A stretch of DNA of 8,813 bases, taken from an uncultured Ruminococcus sp. GTDB taxonomy: Bacteria; Bacillota; Clostridia; Oscillospirales; Ruminococcaceae. The stretch spans positions 1 to 8,813 of the forward strand of contig CAMOEP010000071.1 of the NCBI GenBank assembly GCA_946612185.1, read 5' to 3'. Under the pieces are notes generated by a model. That model was not told the origin of the DNA. It did no database searches and saw only the letters and a list, made by a program, of their open reading frames with translations. The translations under genes and the position numbers were made by a program. Numbering within the stretch: the first letter of the stretch is position 1; the number at the start of each line of letters is the position of its first letter. Below are positions 1 to 6,626 of this stretch, piece after piece.

Positions 1-611
1 TCGGCGGCTATGGTCACGACGACCGCTGCTGTTCATACCCGGCACTTATGGCTGCCCTGAACTGCGAGAACCCGGTACACACAACTGTTACTGTACTCAC
101 CGACAAGGAGGAGACCGGCAGCGACGGTAATACAGGTCTGCGCTCTGCTTACCTGAAATACTTCATCGCTGACCTGGCGGAGGACTTAGGTTCAGATGGA
201 AGAACAGTCCTCTCCGCATCAGAGTGCCTGTCCGCAGACGTTAACGCCGCATTCGACCCCAATTACCCGGAAGTAAACGAGCGCCGCAATGCCGCATACG
301 TCAGCAAGGGCGTTTGCATCACAAAGTACACCGGTGCAAGAGGAAAGTCCGGCACTTCCGATGCATCAGCAGAGTTCGCAGGCAAGATAAGGAGACTTAT
401 GGATGGCAAGAACGTTATCTGGCAGACCGGCGAACTGGGCAAGGTTGACGAAGGCGGCGGCGGAACAGTTGCAGCTTACATCGCTAACCTGAACGTGGAC
501 ACAATTGATATGGGCGTACCCGTTCTGTCAATGCACGCACCTTTCGAGATAATCTCCAAGCTTGACATTTATCAGGCATATAAGGCATTCAGCGTATTCA
601 TGGCTGACTAA
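1..611 (+). CDS. M18 family zinc aminopeptidase, C-terminal part (5' end outside window)
   Basis: Removes N-terminal amino acids from peptides; a cytoplasmic two-zinc M18 metallopeptidase. The reading frame is open from base 3 with no start in view. The 202 visible residues are about the last 45% of a family member (usually 430-480 aa). The piece opens with GGYGHDDR, whose Asp-Asp-Arg holds the bridging zinc ligand. KEETGSDG follows at about visible residues 35-42, with the catalytic Glu and a zinc-ligand Glu adjacent, and SMHAPFE near residue 178 supplies the C-terminal His ligand. The GELGKVDEGGGGT and SADVNAAFDPNY segments resemble the bacterial ApeA branch ('M18 aminopeptidase 1') more than aspartyl aminopeptidases, which usually have HAVHPNY there; this is from memory of the family. 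The Met at 48 is internal, not the start. The gene converges on the binding-protein gene at 692-1756 and is followed by a strong terminator. Confidence 0.93.
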   Translation, partial: GGYGHDDRCCSYPALMAALNCENPVHTTVTVLTDKEETGSDGNTGLRSAYLKYFIADLAEDLGSDGRTVLSASECLSADVNAAFDPNYPEVNERRNAAYVSKGVCITKYTGARGKSGTSDASAEFAGKIRRLMDGKNVIWQTGELGKVDEGGGGTVAAYIANLNVDTIDMGVPVLSMHAPFEIISKLDIYQAYKAFSVFMAD

Positions 612-626
612 GATTCATATAATGCA

Positions 627-670
627 ATGCCCCGAAGCACTCCCTATGAGATGCTCCGGGGCATATTTTT
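627..670 (+). terminator. Rho-independent terminator of the M18 aminopeptidase gene
   Basis: An 8-bp perfect stem (ATGCCCCG at 627-634 and CGGGGCAT at 657-664) continues after one mismatch with AGCA/TGCT (636-639 and 652-655). It is followed by a T run at 666-670, starting 15 bases after the stop codon. The stem could also slow transcription arriving from the opposite side (gene ending at 692), but the minus-strand sequence beyond it (TGCATTATATG) is a poor U tract. Confidence 0.88.
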
Positions 671-691
671 ATGAACACACTTAGGGGAAAC

Positions 692-1756
692 TTACTGAAC
701 GGAAGTGAAGCTGTCACCTGACCAGGTATAGGAATCAGGCACACCGTCGAAGCGCTTGAATGAACGCTCTACAAGGTCATTTACGTCGGTGGAATCGTTC
801 AGCATACCGATCTCCTTCAGCTCGCCTGCAACGTTCACAAGGGCATCGTATCCGCCCTGAACGCTGGGAATGAACTCATAGCTTTTGAGTATCTCAGCAT
901 TTGCAGCCGGGTCGCCGCTGACGTAATTCTTCTCCACCTGCAACTGCGCAGTCTCGTCCGGGTTAGCAGCCACCCATGCGGAAGCTTTCAGGCAGGCATC
1001 TGTGAACTTAGCTGCAATATCCGGGTGCTTCTCGGCAAGCTCGTTGGAAACGAATGTTACGCAGCAGTACTCAGAAGCGTAAGGCTCGGTTTTTGCGGTA
1101 TCCAGAAGGGGAAGCAGGTCGTACTCAAGTTCCGCCTGAGTAGCGATAGGGTCAGGGGTGCATATCGCATCAACTGCGCCGTTCTGGAGAGCGATAGGCT
1201 GGTCAACTGTTGAGTACACCAGGAACTCGATATCGCTGCTGTCGGCGCTTATGTCGAAGCCGTTTGAGTACAGAAGGCGCTTTGCGGTAACTGCCTCAGA
1301 ACCGGCAAGTGAGGAAACGCCTATCTTCTTGCCTTTCAGGTCAGCAACGGTATTGATGCCGGAGTCCTTCTTTACCAGAAGCTTGGTGCAGCCTGTGTGC
1401 ATACCGGCGGTGATGACCATGTTCAGACCGTTGTCGATAGGCTGGACGAACTTGCCGATAAGACCGAAGCCGCAGTCGATAGTGCCTGCTCCCAGGGCAG
1501 CCTGGATATCGCCCTTGCCGAAGTCAACACGCTCCCACTTGATGCCAGCCTCGTCCAGATAGCCCTTCTCCATAGCCACCTGTAAAGGCGCATGGCAGAG
1601 CGCACCCTGAGCCTCGCCTATCTTGAGAACGTATTCGTCGCTGCCTGATGATGAAGCATCGCCGCTGCCGTTTTCAGCCGGCTGACTTCCGCAGGATACC
1701 GCAGAGAACATAAGAGCCAGTGACGCAAAAGCTGCTGTAATTTTTGTAAATTTCAT
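692..1756 (-). CDS. ABC transporter substrate-binding lipoprotein, SsuA/TauA/NMT1-like family
   Basis: Extracellular ligand-capturing subunit of the importer encoded just upstream, anchored to the membrane by lipidation. The start at 1756 (MKFTKI) is chosen because AAGGAG lies 8 nt upstream (1765-1770) and the protein then begins with a signal peptide: a K-rich start, a hydrophobic stretch at about 8-19 and a lipobox AVSC with lipidated Cys22. A longer start at 1867 would bury the signal behind 37 residues and overlap the ATPase gene. The 354-aa product shows the family pattern of β1 'LKIGEAQGALCHAPLQVAMEKGYLDEAGI'-type segments (about 44-72), GDIQAALGAGTIDCGFG and TVADLKGKKIGV (about 137-147). 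Cysteines at 54, 95, 123, 199, 231 and 232 fall on segments that usually line the cleft or hinge, which is unusual for a sulfonate binder. The ligand cannot be named from sequence. Last gene of a four-gene set. Confidence 0.9.
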   Translation of the reverse strand: MKFTKITAAFASLALMFSAVSCGSQPAENGSGDASSSGSDEYVLKIGEAQGALCHAPLQVAMEKGYLDEAGIKWERVDFGKGDIQAALGAGTIDCGFGLIGKFVQPIDNGLNMVITAGMHTGCTKLLVKKDSGINTVADLKGKKIGVSSLAGSEAVTAKRLLYSNGFDISADSSDIEFLVYSTVDQPIALQNGAVDAICTPDPIATQAELEYDLLPLLDTAKTEPYASEYCCVTFVSNELAEKHPDIAAKFTDACLKASAWVAANPDETAQLQVEKNYVSGDPAANAEILKSYEFIPSVQGGYDALVNVAGELKEIGMLNDSTDVNDLVERSFKRFDGVPDSYTWSGDSFTSVQ

Positions 1757-1769
1757 TTCGATTACTCCT

Positions 1770-2549
1770 TTAAATAGTATACTCGACTTCCTTTTCCTTG
1801 CCTGCAAAGTCGAGGATTTGCAGGATCTCGCTCCTGAGCCTGATGAACTCAGGATTATTTCTGTCACGGGGCTGAGAAAGCTTCACGTCGATGATACTCT
1901 CTATCTTTGCCGGACGGGGAGTCATAACAACTATCTTATCAGCCAGGTATACTGCTTCGTCAACATCATGGGTGACCATTATCATTGTCATATCCTGCTC
2001 CTTCTTGATTCGGAGCAGTTCGTCCTGCATATTCATTCTTGTGAAAGCGTCCAGAGCGCCCAGCGGCTCGTCAAGGAGGAGCGCCTGGGGGTGACCGATA
2101 AGCGCCCTTGCAAGTGACGCTCTCTGGCACATACCACCGGAAAGCTGGTGGGGGAACGATTTCTCAAAGCCCTTCAGACCAACAAGTTCGATAAATTCAT
2201 TTACGTCCTTTTTCCGCTCACCGAAAAGCTTGCGTACCTTCAGACCGAATGAGATATTATCGTAGATATTCAGCCAGGGGAACAGGTTGGGGTCTTGGAA
2301 AACCAGTCCTCTGTCGTAGTTTGGCTTTGTGACTTTTGTATCATTGATGAATATGCTGCCCTCAGTTGGAGTATCCAGACCTGCAAGCAGGCGGAGCATG
2401 GTGGATTTTCCGCATCCGGAAGGACCGATCAGGCACACAAAATCACCCTTCTTTATCTCCAGGTCAACACCGCTGAGAGCGTTGACTGTCTCACCCTCAA
2501 GGGTGACGAAATTCTTCTTCACACCCTCGAATCTGATATATCCTACCAT
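1770..2549 (-). CDS. ABC transporter ATP-binding protein, SsuB/TauB-like
   Basis: Cytoplasmic ATPase that powers the importer formed with the neighbouring permease and binding protein. The 259-aa length is normal for the nitrate/sulfonate/taurine class. Visible motifs are Walker A GPSGCGKST (42-50), Q-loop Gln85 in FQDPNLFPWLN, signature LSGGM (136-140), Walker B ALLLDE with Glu161 followed by PLGALD, and switch His194 in THDVDEA. The residue after the signature is Cys141 where Arg is usual (LSGGMRQR); activity should not depend on it. The start at 2549 overlaps the permease stop (TAG at 2543-2545) by 7 nt, with GGGAG inside the permease end, suggesting translational coupling. The stop codon lies in the ribosome binding site of the next gene. 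All catalytic motifs are intact. Confidence 0.95.
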   Translation of the reverse strand: MVGYIRFEGVKKNFVTLEGETVNALSGVDLEIKKGDFVCLIGPSGCGKSTMLRLLAGLDTPTEGSIFINDTKVTKPNYDRGLVFQDPNLFPWLNIYDNISFGLKVRKLFGERKKDVNEFIELVGLKGFEKSFPHQLSGGMCQRASLARALIGHPQALLLDEPLGALDAFTRMNMQDELLRIKKEQDMTMIMVTHDVDEAVYLADKIVVMTPRPAKIESIIDVKLSQPRDRNNPEFIRLRSEILQILDFAGKEKEVEYTI

Positions 2550-3505
2550 TTTATCACTCCCTTCTGCCAGCCCAGAACCTTGTCACGAACCTTGAAAAGG
2601 AGGGTGATGATAAGGTAGAAAAGCACGGCTATTACTATAAGTCCGGCGTAAACGTTCGAGTACGCCATCATATCCTTCTGCCAGTTGACGTACCAGCCAA
2701 TGCCGTACTTAGCGCCGATCATCTCAGCGGTCATAAGTGCAACGAATGAACCGCAGATGCCGTTGAAAAGTCCCAGGAAAATGCTTGGCATAGCCGCCGG
2801 AACGCCTATCTTGAATATTTTGTGGATACCCTTAGCGCCCAGAGTTGAGGACACCTCGAAGTATGAGTTCTTGACATTTGAGATACCGCTGGAGGTAAGC
2901 ACGGTAGTGGGAAACCATACCGATATTCCGATGATGAAAGCACTTGCGCTGCTTGCCTTTGAGAAAAGCACCAGCAGAACCGGTATCCAGGCGGTGGAGG
3001 GGATAGGGCCGAGGAAACGGATAATGGGGTTCATCCAGTAGGCAGCAGTCTTGCTGAATCCTACGGCGATGCCCATGGAGAAGCCCAGGATAAGTCCGCC
3101 CAGAACGCCTTTTATAAGCAGACTGAGGGAGAAGCCGATGCACTTTAAGATAAGTTCCCTGTCCTCCACCAGTGCGCCGAAAACTCTGTCCAGCGAGGGG
3201 AAGTAAAGGGTGGGCAGGAGTGCCAGCTTAACAGTGACCAGATTCAGCAGATTGAAGAAAAGCACAGCACCAGCCACGAAGGTCGCCCTGTAGAAAGGCG
3301 GATTATCGGGAACTTTCCCGCTTTTCTTCACAGAATGTGCGTATAATATCGCAGCTATGTAGTATACCACAGTGACAATAGCGATGAGGTACGCAAAATA
3401 GGGGTGAGCGGACTTCTGGTGCAGGGAGGAATCCGGCACAGCCAGAGCCACTATCTCAGCCGCCGCCGCAGAAATAAGCGGAAGCAGAGCCTTTAGTTTA
3501 TTCAT
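2543..3505 (-). CDS. ABC transporter permease, SsuC/TauC-like, with N-terminal membrane extension
   Basis: Membrane channel subunit of the importer. Residues 105-320 carry the usual BPD_transp_1 core: PSLDRVFGALVED, helices at about 123-150, 172-200 and 245-262, and an EAA loop at about 217-246 (E-x5-G-x9-I-x2-P; Glu217, Gly223, Ile233, Pro236) that docks the ATPase. LGPIPSTAWIPVLLVLF is typical of this family. At 320 aa it is some 60 residues longer than standard SsuC, because about 100 residues before the core hold hydrophobic segments at roughly 5-22, 36-57 and 76-98. The role of this extension is unknown. The start at 3505 is supported by AAGGAG at 3515-3520, which lies within the end of the DUF1847 gene; the two genes are 6 nt apart. 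A single permease gene implies a homodimer. Confidence 0.93.
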   Translation of the reverse strand: MNKLKALLPLISAAAAEIVALAVPDSSLHQKSAHPYFAYLIAIVTVVYYIAAILYAHSVKKSGKVPDNPPFYRATFVAGAVLFFNLLNLVTVKLALLPTLYFPSLDRVFGALVEDRELILKCIGFSLSLLIKGVLGGLILGFSMGIAVGFSKTAAYWMNPIIRFLGPIPSTAWIPVLLVLFSKASSASAFIIGISVWFPTTVLTSSGISNVKNSYFEVSSTLGAKGIHKIFKIGVPAAMPSIFLGLFNGICGSFVALMTAEMIGAKYGIGWYVNWQKDMMAYSNVYAGLIVIAVLFYLIITLLFKVRDKVLGWQKGVIKW

Positions 3506-3511
3506 ATTATA

Positions 3512-4216
3512 TTACTCCTTATCCTCAGTATCAGCACCGGGAGAAAGCTTAGACCTGTCAAGGTCAGCGCCAACAGGTGCGTGAAGCAGTTTTTTGTAGT
3601 AAGCCCTTGCCTGGTAAAGCGCACCGGCAGGATTGTGTGCAAGCATTCTGTCCTTAGTGATGAGGGTGGTAGTCAGACCCTTTGCGTACTTGTAGAACAG
3701 GCTGTCGTGACCGACGCAAAGTCCCACCACCACATTCAGGTCAACCTTAGCCTTTGCCAGGAGTTTCGCCTGCATGATAGGGTTGCACATAACCTTACCG
3801 GTGATGCAGGTGTATTCCTCACGAACGCCGATATCGGTCTTATTGCATGAGCCGACCTTACAGCCGATGCCGTACACCTCGAAGCCGTTCAGACGGAGGA
3901 TACGGGCGAAAATGCGGCTTTCCTCCATAAGTCCTACACAGGTGGCGATACCTATTTTCTTAGCGCCGATACGTCTTGCGAACTCGATTATTTCCTCAAC
4001 TCTGGTGTACTTGCCGTAGAATTCGCCCTCTATCTCAGCGGCAGCAACGGCTACCTTTTTGTTGATGCGGCTGTTGATGTAGAGGTTGACTACCTGCTCG
4101 ATCTCCTCCTCAGTCAGCTCAGTTGTGGGACAGAACTCAGGGTACTTGCTGTTTCTGTTCAGGCAGTTCATAACGCCGCAGTCAGCGCAGCTTCTCAGTA
4201 TTTTTTCCTTTTCCAT
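3512..4216 (-). CDS. DUF1847 family cysteine-rich protein
   Basis: A 234-aa soluble protein without signal peptide or membrane segment, matching my recollection of the DUF1847 family, whose function is not established. It has ten cysteines: an N-terminal cluster C10-x2-C13-x4-C18-x10-C29 of the kind that binds Zn or an Fe-S cluster, then C93 (IATCVGL), C119-x4-C124, C137-x6-C144 and C167 in GLCVGHDS with His170 nearby. The central part alternates strands and helices (ARRIGAKKIGIATCVGL, GFEVYGIGCKVGSC), resembling a Rossmann-like α/β fold. The last 20 residues are polar and probably disordered. The start at 4216 has AAGGAG 8 nt upstream (4225-4230). It is the first gene of the importer set, so a role in handling the imported compound, or sensing it, is an inference from position only. 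The palindromic element at 4230-4393 abuts its ribosome binding site. Confidence 0.85.
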   Translation of the reverse strand: MEKEKILRSCADCGVMNCLNRNSKYPEFCPTTELTEEEIEQVVNLYINSRINKKVAVAAAEIEGEFYGKYTRVEEIIEFARRIGAKKIGIATCVGLMEESRIFARILRLNGFEVYGIGCKVGSCNKTDIGVREEYTCITGKVMCNPIMQAKLLAKAKVDLNVVVGLCVGHDSLFYKYAKGLTTTLITKDRMLAHNPAGALYQARAYYKKLLHAPVGADLDRSKLSPGADTEDKE

Positions 4217-4229
4217 AATAACATCTCCT

Positions 4230-4393
4230 TAGGGCGTGTTGACACTAAGCCTAACACGCGTCTTTTTGGCTGATTTTGCCCCGTTCGTCGTTAAAAATCC
4301 TTGCCGGGCGACAGCCCGCCTGCGGATTTTTGCCTTGAACGGAACAAAATCATCTCAAAAATCCGCATATTATTTTAGTGTCAACACGCCCTA
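4230..4393. mobile_element. MITE-like palindromic element with 19-bp perfect terminal inverted repeats
   Basis: The ends TAGGGCGTGTTGACACTAA (4230-4248) and its exact reverse complement (4375-4393) bound a 164-bp unit without coding capacity. The outermost TA on each side may be a duplicated TA target. Inside, the two halves also pair imperfectly: GCTGATTTTGCCCCGTTC (about 4269-4286) against GAACGGAACAAAATCATC (4337-4354), TTAAAAATCC against GGATTTTTGCC, and a central hairpin CGGGC-GACA-GCCCG. The whole unit could fold into one long hairpin. It fills the space between the LolD-type gene (stop at 4400) and the DUF1847 ribosome binding site. The size, ends and lack of an ORF fit a miniature transposable element of a TA-targeting family; which transposase would move it cannot be told from this window. 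Confidence 0.85.
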
Positions 4394-4399
4394 GTATAT

Positions 4400-5023
4400 T
4401 CAGCCGACTTCCACCACTCTGTCAGCGCTTTCCAGCAGCAGCGGGTCGTGGGAGGCGGTAATTATCGTAGTGCCGTTTTTGTTGGCATCTAAAAGCATAT
4501 CCCGGACTATCTGAGCGCTTTCCCTGTCCAGGTTTGAGGTAGGCTCGTCGGCGGCTATTATCGGGGTATCAAGCATCAGTATCCTTGCCAGCATCACACG
4601 CCGGTACTCGCCGCCTGATATCTGCGCCGGATAGGAACTTAGCTGCCCGGTAATGGACAGGCGCTCCGCAAGTTCCTGCGCCTTTATTTCCGTGGGTGAC
4701 TTTCCTGCCATATGCGCCGGGAACAGAATGTTCTGCATCACGGTAAGTTCCGGCAGCAGGGAGTTTTTCTGCATAACGTAGCCGATAACGTTCCCCCGGA
4801 GAGCGGTACGCTTCTTCTCGGAGAGAGCGTAGATATCGTCGCCGGCGATAGTCACAGTCCCGGAGTCCGGGCGGAGCATACCGGTGAGGATATTCAGCAG
4901 GGTGGATTTTCCGCAGCCAGATGCACCTGCCAGACCTATCATTTCGCCCTTTCCGACGGATATATCCATAGAGTGCAGACCGGAGTCACCGAAAGTTTTG
5001 GTAATATTCTGACCCTTTATCAT
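4400..5023 (-). CDS. ABC transporter ATP-binding protein, LolD/MacB-type
   Basis: ATPase partner of the FtsX-type permease encoded immediately upstream. At 207 aa it is a compact single domain, slightly shorter than typical LolD (about 220-235 aa) but with every motif: Walker A GASGCGKST (33-41), Q-loop Gln85 (MQKNSLLPELTV), signature ISGGE (135-139) followed by YRRVMLARIL, Walker B IIAADE (155-160) then PTSNLD, and switch His192 in ASHD. The LPELTV and SGGE-x-RR-x2-LAR patterns fit the lipoprotein/macrolide-export class, whose pumps use ATP to move or extract substrates at the outer face of the membrane rather than import them. The start overlaps the permease stop as ATGA (5020-5023), so translation is probably coupled. 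It ends 7 nt before the palindromic element. The substrate is unknown. Confidence 0.93.
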   Translation of the reverse strand: MIKGQNITKTFGDSGLHSMDISVGKGEMIGLAGASGCGKSTLLNILTGMLRPDSGTVTIAGDDIYALSEKKRTALRGNVIGYVMQKNSLLPELTVMQNILFPAHMAGKSPTEIKAQELAERLSITGQLSSYPAQISGGEYRRVMLARILMLDTPIIAADEPTSNLDRESAQIVRDMLLDANKNGTTIITASHDPLLLESADRVVEVG

Positions 5024-6207
5024 ACCTGTTCCTCCATAAGCAAAGCCGGTTCGGTTCTGAGGATACCGGCGAAAGTGAACGATACCGCTGCCGCAAGCAT
5101 TGCAAGGTCTATGCCTAAAGTCCGAGCCGCCAGTGATACAGCGCCGGCAGGGGAGATAAGCTTGTAGGGCATATCCAGAGCGGATTTAAGTTCCTCATGA
5201 AGGGGCAGCAGGAATATACATACCAGGACTATTCCGGCAGCAGCACCGGCAGCGAAAAGTGTGAGGTATTCCGAAAGGAACAGCCGGAGAACTTTTCCCC
5301 GTGGGCAGCCTGCGGATATCATGCTTCCGGCAACACGTCTGCGCTGGTGGAAAGAGAGCGTGACCATTGCGAAAAGTGCGACTGCTGCGATGACCACGGC
5401 GAACCCGGAGACTATACCGGTCATTTTCGCCATAAAGTCGATATGGCTGCGCAGGTCGGATGCAAGGTCGTCGATGGGGTAAACCTTCGCACCGCTTTCG
5501 CTGATAACCTCCGTTATCCGCTGAGATAGGTCATTAATATCAGTCTCCGGCAGTTTTCTGATTAGGAGCATAGACACAAGTCCGGACTTCTTACCGAACA
5601 TGAACTCGTACTTATCGGAGGAAGTTATCTCGTCAGCGGCATCGTAGGGGATAAAAATGCTGTTATCGTAGCCCATGCCGGTTTCTTCGAGAACGTCTGT
5701 GACGGTGAACTCCCGGTCAAAGAGCATGATAGTATCGCCTTTCCGGAGACTTCCCCCCGACCCGGCAAGTGCCTGATAGCCGGAGAGTTCCTTAGCGGAG
5801 TCAGTCCACTGAGAAACGGCGAAGTCGGTATCCGGGTCGAAAGCGACAACCTGTATACCGCCGTCGGAGCAGCAGCTAAGTTCGAGGGTTTCCAGGTAAA
5901 GCTGCGGTGAGACTGCCTGAACGCCGCTGATACTGCCGATATCCGAAAGAGCGTCGCCCCGGAACATAATGGAGCAGGTTTTCCCCTTGAACAGCATATC
6001 CTTAGCGCTGTCCAGGTACTCCTCCGGAACGGCTATCATATCGGCGTAAGTTCTGCCGTAGAGTTTCTGCGAGCCGCTTTTCAGGTTGCCGGTGAAAAGC
6101 CCCGTACCGAACAGACAGACGGTGGTCACGAAGAAAAGCAGGAATATGATAGTGCTTCTGAACCGGCTTCGTGAAATGACCTGTAAAACGTACTTCAGGG
6201 TATTCAT
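5020..6207 (-). CDS. FtsX/MacB-type ABC transporter permease
   Basis: 395-aa membrane subunit with the four-helix plan of MacB/LolC-like permeases: helix 1 at about 19-39, a large extracellular domain (about 40-255), then helices at about 265-286, 310-333 and 363-382. The N-terminal ISRSRFRST and the cytoplasmic loop HQRRRVAGSMISAGCPRGKVLRLFLSE (about 287-313) match the FtsX-type loop that usually reads '...LGASRRQILRLFLxE'. The extracellular part has a MacB_PCD-like character, with VQAVSPQLY and a GSLRKGDTIMLFDREFTVTDVLEETGMGYDNSIFIPYDAA-type β-rich segment. The protein starts with an ATGA overlap with the DUF4418 gene (6204-6207) and ends with an ATGA overlap with the ATPase gene. This gives a three-protein transcription unit. 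The substrate (a peptide, lipid or lipoprotein is usual for the class) cannot be assigned. Confidence 0.9.
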   Translation of the reverse strand: MNTLKYVLQVISRSRFRSTIIFLLFFVTTVCLFGTGLFTGNLKSGSQKLYGRTYADMIAVPEEYLDSAKDMLFKGKTCSIMFRGDALSDIGSISGVQAVSPQLYLETLELSCCSDGGIQVVAFDPDTDFAVSQWTDSAKELSGYQALAGSGGSLRKGDTIMLFDREFTVTDVLEETGMGYDNSIFIPYDAADEITSSDKYEFMFGKKSGLVSMLLIRKLPETDINDLSQRITEVISESGAKVYPIDDLASDLRSHIDFMAKMTGIVSGFAVVIAAVALFAMVTLSFHQRRRVAGSMISAGCPRGKVLRLFLSEYLTLFAAGAAAGIVLVCIFLLPLHEELKSALDMPYKLISPAGAVSLAARTLGIDLAMLAAAVSFTFAGILRTEPALLMEEQV

Positions 6208-6596
6208 GCGGCAGTCGCCCGCTTCCTCAGAGCAAATGCCTCAGCAGCGGCAGCGATAAGGATAAGCGCAGTACCGGCGATGCGTATTGCAGGCATTGTG
6301 TACACATTGCACCGCATATCCGCCATACCGCAAGCCCCCAGCAGGGGAACGAACAGAAGTGCGATTCCCAGAGCGCCGGAAATGATATTGAAAACGTGCT
6401 TAGCGGCATTAGTTTTCAGGAAAAAAGAAACGATGCTGATAACGGCAGCCAGCGCCAGAACGACGGTAGCAACATGAGCAGTAGTATCGCATTTCATCTT
6501 CATCATACCGGCACAAGGGTGGAGGAAAGTGTTTATAGCGACAGCCGAGAACAGGCTGACAGCAGCGGAAAGGATAGTTGAAGTGTACTTTTTCAT
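6204..6596 (-). CDS. DUF4418 family four-helix membrane protein
   Basis: A 130-aa integral membrane protein of the DUF4418 type (recognised from memory); function not established. Hydrophobic segments lie at about 6-27, 41-60, 69-87 and 101-122, giving four helices. The loops after helices 1 and 3 carry matching motifs: Cys28-Ala-GMMKMKCD (30-37) and Cys89-GMADMRCN (90-97), both GMxxM[KR]C[DN]. The protein therefore looks like a duplicated two-helix unit with a Cys/Met pocket on one membrane face, suggesting metal or redox chemistry; that is inference. It is the first gene of the unit with the FtsX-type permease and LolD-type ATPase, which it overlaps by ATGA, so it may be an accessory subunit of that pump. 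The start at 6596 has AGGAGG 8 nt upstream (6605-6610). Confidence 0.82.
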   Translation of the reverse strand: MKKYTSTILSAAVSLFSAVAINTFLHPCAGMMKMKCDTTAHVATVVLALAAVISIVSFFLKTNAAKHVFNIISGALGIALLFVPLLGACGMADMRCNVYTMPAIRIAGTALILIAAAAEAFALRKRATAA

Positions 6597-6626
6597 AGTA
6601 AAAACCTCCTGATAAATGAATGATGA

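Noticed and set aside
48..611. A complete 187-aa protein starting at 48
   Set aside because: The same frame is open to base 3 and encodes the conserved M18 GHDDR zinc motif upstream of this Met, so the gene begins before the window.
1757..1867. Longer N-terminus for the binding protein, starting at 1867
   Set aside because: It overlaps the ATPase gene by about 100 bp and hides a textbook lipoprotein signal peptide; the AAGGAG site is placed for the start at 1756.
4231..4392. Palindromic element as a terminator for the LolD-type gene
   Set aside because: The minus-strand exit from the large hairpin has no T run (it runs into CCCTAAGGAGATG). It may attenuate but is not a standard intrinsic terminator.
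4368..4393. Promoter formed by the TTGACA in the element's terminal repeats
   Set aside because: At 15-18 nt spacing on either strand no -10-like hexamer is found (TTTTTG or CTTTTT types only), and the direction is inward.
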